NCBI GenBank assembly: GCA_001516055.1
Contig: LOEZ01000027.1
Location: 1-59,295, forward strand
Reading direction: 5' to 3'
DNA: 59,295 bases
DNA from: Gracilibacter sp. BRH_c7a
GTDB lineage: Bacteria > Bacillota > Desulfitobacteriia > Desulfitobacteriales > Syntrophobotulaceae
Each line of letters opens with the position of its first letter. The first letter of the stretch is position 1. Below the pieces are notes generated by a model, which ran no database searches, was not told where the DNA came from, and was given only the letters and a program-made list of their open reading frames with translations. A program made the translations under genes and the position numbers. Below are positions 25,430-33,697 of the stretch, in pieces.

Positions 25430-25478
25430 AAAAAACATATTACTGCATATTGCAGTAATATGTTTTTTAATGTATAGT
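25430..25478 (+). promoter_or_regulatory. Large palindrome overlapping the promoter of PadR gene 1
   Basis: An 18-base perfect inverted repeat with a TAT spacer (25430-25468), centred on TACTGCATATTGCAGTA. The right arm contains TTGCAG (25450-25455), and exactly 17 bp later stands TATAGT (25473-25478), giving a sigma-A-like promoter with its -35 box inside the palindrome. The same layout recurs at 28409-28457. It is probably the operator of the PadR proteins. It could also terminate the upstream peptidase transcript. Confidence 0.7.
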
Positions 25479-25547
25479 GTTAATTGAAGATAGGGTTAGA
25501 TTAAAATTCTAATTCATAGAGTATTATAAGAATATTAGGAGGAAAAA

Positions 25548-25913
25548 TTGAAGAAAACTAAAAAATATTCTCCCAGACATGCACCTTCTTTTATTCTGCT
25601 TTTTCTCTCCAGGGGCTCGAATTATGGAGGAGCTATACTGAAAATGATGGAAGAAGAAATCCCTTGCTTTTTAGGTGATAGTGCTATGGTGTATAGAACA
25701 CTTCAGGATCTCGAAGAAGAAGGACTGGTTGTATCTCAATGGGAGATGCCGGATACTGGACGTCCAACCAAAAATTATAAGATGACCGAACAAGGTTGGC
25801 AGAGTCTATTCGACGCTGAAGAAGACATAAGAAAGAGAACCGATAACCACCTATTCTTCTTAAGCCAATTAGAGAAAGTTAAAAAAACAAAGACCGATAA
25901 TTCAAACTCATAA
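25548..25913 (+). CDS. PadR-family transcriptional regulator 1
   Basis: 121 residues with the PadR winged-helix pattern: ILLFLSRGSNYGGAILKMM, MVYRTLQDLEEEGLVVSQWE, then GRPTKNYKMTEQG. It begins with TTG at 25548, six bases after AGGAGG. It heads a two-gene unit with the TIM-barrel protein at 25974. About two thirds of its residues match the second PadR protein at 28508-28855. Because both promoters carry the same palindrome, the two probably recognise the same or closely related operators. PadR proteins are usually repressors released by a small ligand. Confidence 0.9.
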   Translation: MKKTKKYSPRHAPSFILLFLSRGSNYGGAILKMMEEEIPCFLGDSAMVYRTLQDLEEEGLVVSQWEMPDTGRPTKNYKMTEQGWQSLFDAEEDIRKRTDNHLFFLSQLEKVKKTKTDNSNS

Positions 25914-25973
25914 TACCTATTTACTGGTAGTTATTACAATTAAATATATACAATACATAAAGGAGGAATTCTT

Positions 25974-26891
25974 ATGCAAGGTTCAATGTACGAGTATATG
26001 AAGATAGGGATTGTCCATTTTAAAGCTTTCCCTGAATGTGTCAATGGTGTAGGCCCTTTTGAAAAAACAGTAAGCAAACTTTGTGAAGATGATTTCTTCA
26101 CCGCTATCGAGATGGGTACAGTTAAAGATGTCCAGCAACGCCAAGAAGTGAAAAAACTCCTTGACCAGTCTGGTATGGAAGTAGTCTATGCTACTCAGCC
26201 TGTAATCTTTCCTAACAAGCTTAACCTGAATCATCCAGACAAAGGTGAAAGAAACAAAGCAATTAAAGCTGTATTCAACTGCCTGAAAGAAGCCTATGAC
26301 ATCGGTGCTACCGCAGTCAGAATCCCGGCAGGTAAAGATCCTGGACCGGAGAAAAGAGAAGAAGGTAAGAAACTTCTAATTGATTCTTTCTCGCAAATTT
26401 TGGAGAGAGCAAAAGAGTTTGGCAATCCTCTTATTACCTTGAAAATTTTTGATAGATCTATTGACAAAGAATCTATAATCGGCCCTGCTCCTGATGCTTT
26501 AGATATAGCTGAAGCCCTTTCTCCATCCTATGATAGATTCGGTTTATTGACAGATCTTTCTCATTTCCCTCTGCTGGGAGAAGAGATAGAATATACTTTA
26601 ACTACATTGCAGAAATATCTAAAAGCCTTCCAGATTGGCAACTGTGTTATGAAAGATCGACTTAATCCGATGTATGGAGATCTGCAACCCAGATTCGGAG
26701 TGCCTGAAGGGGAAGTAGATATGATGATGGTCAGCAAATATTTTAGGACTTTAGCGGACCTGAAACTTATCGGTAGAGATACCAGACCTGTCATGAGTGC
26801 CGAAGTTCGCCCATTATTGGCCGGAGAAACTTCGGAGATTGTTATTGCCAATACTAAACGCGTATATAAAGAAGCTTGGGCATTAGCTTAA
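25974..26891 (+). CDS. Xylose-isomerase-like TIM-barrel protein (sugar phosphate isomerase/epimerase family)
   Basis: 305 residues with the AP2Ec/xylose-isomerase-like barrel pattern: EMGTVKDVQQRQEVKKLL, ATAVRIPAGKDPGPEKREEG, LLTDLSHFPLLGE and FQIGNCVMKD. Acidic and His residues at strand ends (DLSH, the final SAEVRP) are suitable for a divalent-metal site. Such proteins isomerise or epimerise sugars and related hydroxy-ketones. It lies 60 bp behind PadR 1 with its own AAGGAGG. Neighbouring aminotransferase, alcohol dehydrogenase and MFS genes suggest a small catabolic route. The exact reaction is unknown. Confidence 0.82.
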   Translation: MQGSMYEYMKIGIVHFKAFPECVNGVGPFEKTVSKLCEDDFFTAIEMGTVKDVQQRQEVKKLLDQSGMEVVYATQPVIFPNKLNLNHPDKGERNKAIKAVFNCLKEAYDIGATAVRIPAGKDPGPEKREEGKKLLIDSFSQILERAKEFGNPLITLKIFDRSIDKESIIGPAPDALDIAEALSPSYDRFGLLTDLSHFPLLGEEIEYTLTTLQKYLKAFQIGNCVMKDRLNPMYGDLQPRFGVPEGEVDMMMVSKYFRTLADLKLIGRDTRPVMSAEVRPLLAGETSEIVIANTKRVYKEAWALA

Positions 26892-26916
26892 ACACTAAAA
26901 AAGAAAAGAGTAATAT

Positions 26917-26953
26917 AAGACTGTCGGGCATTTACGGGCTCGACAGTCTTTTT
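26917..26953 (+). terminator. Terminator after the TIM-barrel gene
   Basis: AAGACTGTCG pairs with CGACAGTCTT and runs into TTT. The loop contains GGGC. Confidence 0.8.
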
Positions 26954-27029
26954 GCACTTTAAATTATTCTATAAGTTAGTATTGTTCAATTGATTTAGAT
27001 ATTACTCAAAATGGCAGATAGATAAATTT

Positions 27030-27045
27030 GACCAACTTAGTTGGT
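27030..27045. repeat. Short palindrome shared with 31368-31384
   Basis: GACCAACTTAGTTGGT lies at the 3' end of the aminotransferase gene. The identical 16-mer forms the tip of the hairpin after the alcohol dehydrogenase. Confidence 0.5.
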
Positions 27046-27085
27046 TTATTGTGCAATAGCCCATTGTATAAAGATTAAGCTTCGC

Positions 27086-28261
27086 TTACTTGAAATTCTC
27101 AGCTAATTTCTCGAAAGCGGGAATTGAATTAATAACTGTCTCCATAGGTACGCAGTAAGAGATTCTAAAATACCCTGGGCAGCCAAAGCCGCTACCGGGA
27201 ACAAGCAGCAAATTATAATTCAATGCTGATTTTACAAATTCTACATCATCTTTAATTAAAGCTTTGGGAAAAAGATAAAAAGCACCTTGAGGTTTGACAC
27301 ATTCGAATCCTATTCGAGTAAGGTTGTCATAGAGATAATCTCTTTTGGCTTTATAATCTTCAATATCAACTTTAGCTTCCAGAGCATCACCCACTACTTT
27401 CTGGAATAACCCGGGAGCATTGACGAAACCCAGGGTACGGTTACAAAAGCTTAAGGCGCTAATGAGCAATTCCACATCTTTGATTTTACTGCTTACAGCT
27501 ATATAACCTATCCTCGCTCCGGCAAGCCCTAAAGACTTGCTGAAAGAGTTAATTATTATGGTGTTTTCAAAGAGGGAGAGTATGCTAGGAACTTGGACAC
27601 CATCATAAACGATTTCCGCATAGGGTTGGTCGGAGATGATATAGATGGTTGTGCCAAACTCTTTTTCCTTGTTGGTTATGACTTCTTTTATCATTTTTAA
27701 GCTTTCTTCACTATAAATAACACCAGTAGGATTATTAGGGTTATTAATAATTAAAGCTTTTGTATTTTGAGAAATAAGTTTTTCTAAGGTTTCCAGATCA
27801 GGCTCAAAAGTAGAAGTGTCGGGAGATGCGGGGATAGTCTTACCTCCGTGATTATCTACATAGAAATTGTACTCCATGAAGTAGGGCGCAAAAACAATCA
27901 CCTCTTCACCGGGGTTGAGTATAGACTTAAGAACAACATTCAACCCTCCAGCAGCACCAACAGTCATAACTACGTTCTCTGCAGAAAGTTGCACACCGCT
28001 TTCCTTTTGCAAAGCTTGGGCTATCTTTTCTCTTACTTCTGAATATCCAGCATTATTCATATAACGGTAAAGACCTTTTTGATCAATATGTTTTCTCAAA
28101 GAATTCAGTACTTCTTCTGGAGGTTCAGCATAAGGGTTACCCAAGCTGAAGTCGTATACATTATCAGCACCATGTATGGCAGCTAATTTTGCACCTTCTT
28201 CAAACATTGCTCTTATCCAGGAAGATCTTTGTAAATTGTTCATTATTTTTTCGGAAATCAT
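27086..28261 (-). CDS. Class I/II pyridoxal-phosphate aminotransferase
   Basis: 391 residues, full length for fold-type I aminotransferases. Visible landmarks are VGAAGGLNVVL (cofactor phosphate loop), NNPNNPTGVIY, a DQPYAEIVYD segment, the Schiff-base lysine in NSFSKSLGLAGARIGY and the C-terminal carboxylate-binding Arg in YFRISYC. It transfers an amino group between an amino acid and a keto acid. It is divergent from PadR 2, and the palindrome at 28409-28447 lies between them, so both may be controlled together. The amino-acid specificity cannot be inferred. Confidence 0.92.
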   Translation of the reverse strand: MISEKIMNNLQRSSWIRAMFEEGAKLAAIHGADNVYDFSLGNPYAEPPEEVLNSLRKHIDQKGLYRYMNNAGYSEVREKIAQALQKESGVQLSAENVVMTVGAAGGLNVVLKSILNPGEEVIVFAPYFMEYNFYVDNHGGKTIPASPDTSTFEPDLETLEKLISQNTKALIINNPNNPTGVIYSEESLKMIKEVITNKEKEFGTTIYIISDQPYAEIVYDGVQVPSILSLFENTIIINSFSKSLGLAGARIGYIAVSSKIKDVELLISALSFCNRTLGFVNAPGLFQKVVGDALEAKVDIEDYKAKRDYLYDNLTRIGFECVKPQGAFYLFPKALIKDDVEFVKSALNYNLLLVPGSGFGCPGYFRISYCVPMETVINSIPAFEKLAENFK

Positions 28262-28408
28262 TCTAGGTACTCCTTTTTATTATACTTTCAACTTATTTTA
28301 TCTGTATTTTAACTCATTTATTACAGAGAAGGAAGTATGGTCTGAATTATACTGGAAAAAAGTTAATCAACATAATTATTTTATAATAACTTTTCATAAA
28401 TATTATGT

Positions 28409-28457
28409 AAAAAGCACTATACTGCATATTGCAGTATAGTGCTTTTTAAGTTATAGT
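28409..28457 (+). promoter_or_regulatory. Large palindrome overlapping the promoter of PadR gene 2
   Basis: An 18-base perfect inverted repeat with a TAT spacer (28409-28447), sharing the core TACTGCATATTGCAGTA with the element at 25430. TTGCAG (28429-28434) and TATAGT (28452-28457) are 17 bp apart. It lies between two divergent gene starts, where no transcript ends, so an operator is a better reading than a terminator. Confidence 0.75.
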
Positions 28458-28507
28458 AAAAGTATTAGAAATCTTAGAATAATTATTAGAGAACGGGAGG
28501 GATAAAG

Positions 28508-28855
28508 ATGAGAAAGAATAAATATTCTCCTCGCCATGCGCCCTCATTTATACTTCTGTTTCTTGCTAGAAGGCCCAATTACGGTGGGGCATTATTAAAA
28601 ATGATGGAGGAAGAGATCCCTTGTTTTTTAGGCGATAGCTCAATGATATACAGAACACTTCAGGAACTTGAAGAAGAGGGAGCGATAACATCTAGGTGGG
28701 AAATGCCAGATACCGGAAGGCCGATTAAATACTATTATTTGACAGATCAAGGTTGGAAGCTATTGTTGGAATCAGAAGATGATATGAGAAAGAGAATAGA
28801 CAATCATTTATTCTTCCTTGATGAATTAGAGAAGGCTAAGAATAGGAAAAAATGA
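28508..28855 (+). CDS. PadR-family transcriptional regulator 2
   Basis: 115 residues and closely similar to PadR 1: ILLFLARRPNYGGALLKMM, MIYRTLQELEEEGAITSRWE and GRPIKYYYLTDQG. The ATG follows GGGAGGG. It is the first gene of a likely PadR-MFS-alcohol dehydrogenase unit. The C-terminal helix (about residues 90-115) is the usual dimerisation element. It is probably autoregulated through the palindrome covering its promoter. Confidence 0.9.
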   Translation: MRKNKYSPRHAPSFILLFLARRPNYGGALLKMMEEEIPCFLGDSSMIYRTLQELEEEGAITSRWEMPDTGRPIKYYYLTDQGWKLLLESEDDMRKRIDNHLFFLDELEKAKNRKK

Positions 28856-28928
28856 CGTTTTATATAAAAATGAAAGATAAGTTGATAATCCGTAGAACGA
28901 TAATACACAAAAGAAGGTAGGAATAATT

Positions 28929-30122
28929 GTGAGCGTAGATGAACAAAACACAACACATGTTCAAACTGAAAAAAAATCAGGCGATCCCCAAAAAGCTGCA
29001 ACACTAATCACAGCTCATGTCGCTAATGACATTTACCCGCATTTATACCCCGGGCTATTACCTATTATCCTTATGCCTCAGCTTGGATTCAGTATAGCTG
29101 CCGCAGGCTTGATAAGCACAGTTATTGCTCTTACAACTCAATTGATGCAGCCTGTGCTTGGCCTTTGGGCAGATCGCTTAGGGGGAAGAGCTTTCGTCGT
29201 AGGTGGGTTACTGGTGGGTAGTATAATTGTGCCACTTACCTTAGGATGGGCACCCACTTATCTCTTATTATTACTTGGCCTCCTCCTGGGAGGTATTGGT
29301 AATGCGGCTTTTCATCCGCATGCTGCATCCTTAATGAGCGAAATGACCGGTAAATATAAAGGATCCGGCATGAGTTTCTTTATGTTAGGAGGTAACTTTG
29401 GACGCCTATTAGCCCCGATTCTTGCCAGTTCAGCTCTTTATCTGGGAGGTAGACAAGGTCTATGGATCTTAGCTGTACCCGGTCTTGTTATGGCTGTAGT
29501 CATGTTCTTTAGTATGAATCCACCTCCCGCACCTAAACATAGGGAAGGGAAAATCTTCACCATTGAGTTCTTTAAATCTATCAAACAGAGGGGAGGGTTA
29601 ACACTCCTGACGATTGTAGGACTTCGCTTTATGACGGTGATGTCGGTGGTTACTTTAGTCCCAATCATGTGGGAGCAAGCGGGGATTGAATATGGGATAT
29701 ATAACCTTCTCTTGACAGTTGTTTTTGCAGCTGGGATGGTGGGAAACTTGATTGGTGGAACGCTTTCTGATTTTATGGGACGTAAACCGATAATTATTAT
29801 ATCCGCTATTCTTTCAGCAGTAGCACTTATTCTCTTTGTCAATTCCAGCAGCGTTGTAATAGGATTCGTCTTTATTGCATTGTTAGGAGCTTCTCTGTAT
29901 TCTTCAGATCCGGTAATTATGGTGTTCAGTCATCAACTCTTCCCTGAAAATAAAGGGATGGCTTCAGGTATAACAGTTGGTTTGGGTGGTATGGTCGGTT
30001 CCTTAGGGGTTGGTCTAACAGGTTTCATTTCAGATATCTATTCTCCGGCGATAGGCTTATATGTCGCTGCCGCGGCCATGATAATGGTTATCCCTTTTGT
30101 GTATAAACTTATGAACGATTAA
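28929..30122 (+). CDS. MFS exporter (fosmidomycin-resistance-like)
   Basis: 397 residues, about 12 hydrophobic segments. The N-terminal ANDIYPHLYPGLLPII, the GLWADRLGGR loop, GIGNAAFHPHAASLMSEM and GTLSDFMGRKPIII place it in the FSR-like branch of the MFS, which mostly exports drugs or metabolites. It begins with GTG, 73 bp after PadR 2. The PadR neighbour fits a ligand-inducible efflux system, but the alcohol dehydrogenase downstream leaves a catabolic transport role open. Confidence 0.88.
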   Translation: MSVDEQNTTHVQTEKKSGDPQKAATLITAHVANDIYPHLYPGLLPIILMPQLGFSIAAAGLISTVIALTTQLMQPVLGLWADRLGGRAFVVGGLLVGSIIVPLTLGWAPTYLLLLLGLLLGGIGNAAFHPHAASLMSEMTGKYKGSGMSFFMLGGNFGRLLAPILASSALYLGGRQGLWILAVPGLVMAVVMFFSMNPPPAPKHREGKIFTIEFFKSIKQRGGLTLLTIVGLRFMTVMSVVTLVPIMWEQAGIEYGIYNLLLTVVFAAGMVGNLIGGTLSDFMGRKPIIIISAILSAVALILFVNSSSVVIGFVFIALLGASLYSSDPVIMVFSHQLFPENKGMASGITVGLGGMVGSLGVGLTGFISDIYSPAIGLYVAAAAMIMVIPFVYKLMND

Positions 30123-30249
30123 CTATCAGTTACTAGATTTATTAAAAAGACATTCCCATTATTAGTACTGTAAAATAGGGGCCTCGCATAGCATCGTAAG
30201 ATGCATGTATTACTTAAATTAACGAATATAAAATTTAGGAGGGAAAAAA

Positions 30250-31323
30250 ATGAACAACCAAATACCTGAAAAGATGAAAGCCTTGGTACTTTTTGGAAAA
30301 GATGATTTTCGTGTAGTCAATGACAAGCCTGTTCCCAAACCAGGCAGTGGAGAAGTACTTGTCAAGGTAGAAGCATGCGGCATCTGTGGTACAGATGTCA
30401 AAATTATCACTAAGGGAATGCCTAAGATGCCACCTTATGGTGAGTTTACCCAAGGGCATGAATGGGCAGGTACTGTTGTCGCCCTAGGCGAAACAGTAGA
30501 TGAATTCCAAATCGGAGACAGAGTTGCCATTGAGGCGCATAAAGGCTGTGGCCGTTGTCAGAACTGTATCGAAGGATTGTATACTAGCTGCCTGAACTAT
30601 GCCCAAAAAGGACAGATTGCATCCGGTATGACCCGGGACGGTGGTTTTGCAGAATATGCCGTTCACCACATCAATGCTATCTATAAGATTCCTGATAATG
30701 TAGATTCTGTACAAGCCACTTATGTAACTACTCTAGGCTGTGCTCTCTGGGCACTTGATACGAGTGGTGGCTATATAGCCGGAGACACAGTTCTTATCAC
30801 CGGACCTGGCCCAATAGGTTTATCGATGGTTCAAGCATGTGCTTCAGTTGGAGCCGAGAAAATTATTCTCGTAGGAACCAAGAATGACAGATTAGAAATT
30901 GGCAAGAGCGTTGGAGCTACTCATGTTATTAACGTAAATGAAGTAGAGGATCCTCTGGCGGCAGTAATGGAGATTACAGGTGGACGCGGTTGTGAAAGAA
31001 CCTATGAATGCGCGGGAAATGATTCTTCCTTTGATCTCTGTCTGAAATCCACTATGCGTGGACATACTATGACATGTGTATCTTTCTATAAGCAACCGGT
31101 TACAGCTGCGCTGGACTATGCAGTGCTTAATGCAATTAGTATTAAAACTGTACGCGGAGAGGGCGGAAACAACTGTAAGAGAGCTCTTTCTCTTATGAGT
31201 CAAGGTAAGATAGATACCAGCCGGATTATAACCCATACGTTCCCTCTTGATGAGTTTGCCAAAGGGTATGATTATTTCATCAACCGAAAAGATGGTGCAA
31301 TGAAAGTTGTAATTACACCATAG
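30250..31323 (+). CDS. Zinc-dependent medium-chain alcohol dehydrogenase (sorbitol/threonine dehydrogenase type)
   Basis: 357 residues. The catalytic zinc site is CGICGTD and GHEWAG, the structural zinc cysteines are in CGRCQNCIEGLYTSC, and the nucleotide-binding segment is VLITGPGPIGLSMVQA. The family oxidises secondary alcohols of polyols or amino acids with NAD(P). With an epimerase-like barrel and an aminotransferase in the same cluster, a polyol, amino alcohol or hydroxy-amino-acid substrate is plausible but unproven. AGGAGGG precedes the ATG. Confidence 0.92.
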   Translation: MNNQIPEKMKALVLFGKDDFRVVNDKPVPKPGSGEVLVKVEACGICGTDVKIITKGMPKMPPYGEFTQGHEWAGTVVALGETVDEFQIGDRVAIEAHKGCGRCQNCIEGLYTSCLNYAQKGQIASGMTRDGGFAEYAVHHINAIYKIPDNVDSVQATYVTTLGCALWALDTSGGYIAGDTVLITGPGPIGLSMVQACASVGAEKIILVGTKNDRLEIGKSVGATHVINVNEVEDPLAAVMEITGGRGCERTYECAGNDSSFDLCLKSTMRGHTMTCVSFYKQPVTAALDYAVLNAISIKTVRGEGGNNCKRALSLMSQGKIDTSRIITHTFPLDEFAKGYDYFINRKDGAMKVVITP

Positions 31324-31353
31324 AAGATAAACATTCTAAGAAAAAGGCAATTT

Positions 31354-31398
31354 GGGGTTGCTGCACTGACCAACTTAGTTGGTCAGTGCAGCAGCCCC
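31354..31398 (+). terminator. Long hairpin after the alcohol dehydrogenase
   Basis: Two 21-base arms with a single G-U wobble close on a TTA loop. The inner part contains GACCAACTTAGTTGGTC (31368-31384). The 3' side (CCCCTTCTTAATG) is only weakly T-rich. Confidence 0.65.
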
Positions 31399-31692
31399 TT
31401 CTTAATGTCAGATACTCATATATTTGTGCATTGCCTGACCGTGCGCCGGTAAGCGATTCTCTTTGGTTCCCGGCTTCGGCGTTTTTCTTCGCAGGAGACA
31501 AACGTACCGCCGCCGTAGTTGTTCACTTGCTCTTTACAGCACATTGTATAATGCATTGGATATAGAGGAATTAAACAGACATTCGGAGAAATAATACTTA
31601 TAGTTATAATAACCACATTATTACTAACTCTGATTTGCAGATAAACTTATTAATTTGACGTTGTGTTATATATCTTTAAGGAAAGTGACTTT
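31399..31692. other. Gene-free gap of about 290 bp
   Basis: No gene with a ribosome site is seen. The first 140 bases are more GC-rich than the rest and have an open minus-strand frame (31416-31616) with no recognisable family, possibly a gene fragment. The remainder is AT-rich leader sequence for the following gene. Confidence 0.5.
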
Positions 31693-33204
31693 ATGGACAA
31701 TTGTAGGAAACCCATTATTCTAGTCTCTGGAGCAACAGGTTACGTCGGCGGAAGGCTTGTGCCTATCTTACTTGAGCGTAACTATAAGGTTCGCTGCCTA
31801 GTACGCGACCCTTCTATTATCGAAGGTAGAGGATGGAGTAATATAGAAATAGTGGCCGGAGATGTCCTGAAATATGGAACCTTACTGCTTGCAATGAAAG
31901 ATGTTTCTGTCGCCTACTACCTAGTGCATTCCATGGCTGGGGGAGAAGGCTTTCAAAAAAGAGACTTGACCTCCGCCAGAAACTTCGGGAAAGCAGCTCG
32001 GGAAGCCGGTGTGAAAAGGATTATCTATCTTGGTGGGTTGGGAGAGAATAATGAACAATTATCTGAACACTTAAAAAGCCGCCAACAAACAGGGAACTGC
32101 TTGAGAGAATGGGGAATACCGGTTACCGAATTCAGAGCGGCTCAAATTATAGGGTCAGGGAGTGCCTCCTTTGAGTTAATTCGAAATACCGTTGAAAGAG
32201 TACCTGTTTTGGTGACTTCTAAGCTTATCGGGACCCGTGCTCAACCAATTGCTATCAGAGACGTCTTGAGTTATCTGGCAGATTGTTTAGAAATCCCCGA
32301 AACAGAATCAGCTATCATAGAAATTGGAGGTAGTGAGATCTTGACTTACCGGGAGATGATGCTCAAGTATGCAGAAATTCGTGGTATAAAAAGAAAGGTA
32401 TTAGAAGTTCCTTTCATGTCCACAAACATTTCAGCTTTCTTGGTAGATTTAGTAACACCCATCCCTGCTAATATTGCCCGGCCTTTGATAGAAGGCCTTA
32501 AGAATGAGGTAGTAGTGAAAGATGACTCGGCAAAGAGACTATTTGATATTGCCCCTATCAGTTATGAACAAGCGGTACGATTTGCTCTGGAAAGAATAGG
32601 AAAGGGTCAGGTTCTAACAACCTGGCAGGACGCGTACTCCTCTTTCGGAGGGAAAGTGTCTGAATGGGTCAAACTCACTAATATTGAAGGTATGATTAAA
32701 GAAACACGACAAATAAAAGTTTTCTCTGATATAACTACAGCATTTAAAGTCATCACATGTGGAAATGAAGGGTGGTTATTTGCTAATTATTTATGGCATG
32801 TAAGAGGCTTCATCGATAGAATTTCTGGAGGAGTTGGGTTAAAAAGGGCACGCAGATGTCCCACTAATCTAAGGGTAGGAGATACGCTGGGTTTCTGGCG
32901 TGTTGAAGATCTGAAGACCAATTGTCTCCTTAGATTACGGTCAGAAATGAGAATGGTAAGTAGAGCCTGGCTGCAATTCGAAATTAAAGAACTAGAGGAT
33001 AAAAAGTTGCTTATTACTCAAACGGCTTTTTTTGAACCTAAGGGACTAACAGGGCTGATGTATTGGTACTTTCTTTATCCTATGCATAAAGTGGTGCTTA
33101 AAGGAATGCTTAATGCCTTAGCTGAACAAATATTACAATCTAATACAGGCAAAGAAATAAAGAATCATATGTCTTGTAAACTGCCCGGAGATATGGACGA
33201 ATGA
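31693..33204 (+). CDS. NAD(P)-binding epimerase-like protein with DUF2867 tail
   Basis: 503 residues. An N-terminal atypical SDR/NmrA-like Rossmann domain (ILVSGATGYVGGRLVPIL, LVRDPS, YLVHSMAGG, RIIYLGGLGE) spans about 1-300. A DUF2867-type C-terminal domain follows (WGVxD-like: LGFWRVEDL, LRLRSEMRMVSRAWL and the final FEPKGLTGLMYWYFLYPMH). Proteins of this build are common but of undefined function, and some are linked to quinone or membrane chemistry. The ATG at 31693 follows AAGGAAAG. It overlaps the next gene by 4 bp. Confidence 0.85.
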   Translation: MDNCRKPIILVSGATGYVGGRLVPILLERNYKVRCLVRDPSIIEGRGWSNIEIVAGDVLKYGTLLLAMKDVSVAYYLVHSMAGGEGFQKRDLTSARNFGKAAREAGVKRIIYLGGLGENNEQLSEHLKSRQQTGNCLREWGIPVTEFRAAQIIGSGSASFELIRNTVERVPVLVTSKLIGTRAQPIAIRDVLSYLADCLEIPETESAIIEIGGSEILTYREMMLKYAEIRGIKRKVLEVPFMSTNISAFLVDLVTPIPANIARPLIEGLKNEVVVKDDSAKRLFDIAPISYEQAVRFALERIGKGQVLTTWQDAYSSFGGKVSEWVKLTNIEGMIKETRQIKVFSDITTAFKVITCGNEGWLFANYLWHVRGFIDRISGGVGLKRARRCPTNLRVGDTLGFWRVEDLKTNCLLRLRSEMRMVSRAWLQFEIKELEDKKLLITQTAFFEPKGLTGLMYWYFLYPMHKVVLKGMLNALAEQILQSNTGKEIKNHMSCKLPGDMDE

Positions 33205-33635
33205 AAATACTAGTTGACGCCGACGCTTGTCCAGTCAAAAATATTATCGTTAGCACTGCTAAAAAATATCATATCCCGGTAACTATGCTTACCGATACTT
33301 CACATGAATTGAATGATGGGTATAGTAAGATTATTACTGTTGATAAAGCTAGAGACAGCGTAGACTTTGCACTGATGAAGATTCTTTCCCAAGAGGATAT
33401 CGTGGTAACCCAAGACTTTGGTTTAGCGGCAATGGTTCTAGGGAAAGGAGCCAGAGCACTGAATAACAATGGTCTTATCTATACTGATTATAATATGGAC
33501 AAACTTCTTTTTGAACGTTTTTTGGGACAGAAGGTAAGGCGAAGTGGAGGGAGAACAACAAATCCTAAGAAGCGCACAAGAGAAGATAATGAGAAATTTG
33601 CAGCGTCTTTGTTGTTATTAATTAGTTCCAACTAG
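33201..33635 (+). CDS. YaiI/YqxD family protein (DUF188, PIN-like)
   Basis: 144 residues beginning MKILVDADACPVK, with VTQDFGLAAMVLGKGARALN and the C-terminal RRSGGRTTNPKKR, all hallmarks of the YaiI/UPF0178 family. The fold is PIN-domain-like, and the aspartates (DADACP, TQDFG) would fit a metal site. The cellular role is not established. Its ATG overlaps the stop of the preceding gene, so they are translated together. Confidence 0.9.
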   Translation: MKILVDADACPVKNIIVSTAKKYHIPVTMLTDTSHELNDGYSKIITVDKARDSVDFALMKILSQEDIVVTQDFGLAAMVLGKGARALNNNGLIYTDYNMDKLLFERFLGQKVRRSGGRTTNPKKRTREDNEKFAASLLLLISSN

Positions 33636-33697
33636 TCATTAGGGATACATTCTGAAAGTTAGTAAAGTTTCACTTATTTTGGAGTTGGAGAAGACTT

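Noticed and set aside
25430-25468. Reading the PadR palindrome as a plain terminator of the M23 gene
   Set aside because: The sister palindrome at 28409 lies between two divergent starts where nothing terminates, and both overlap a -35/-10 pair. A pure terminator role is therefore unlikely, though a double role is possible.
31416-31616. Possible small minus-strand gene in the gap after the alcohol dehydrogenase
   Set aside because: No ribosome site, no family recognised and it overlaps nothing conserved. Kept only as a remark in the gap entry.
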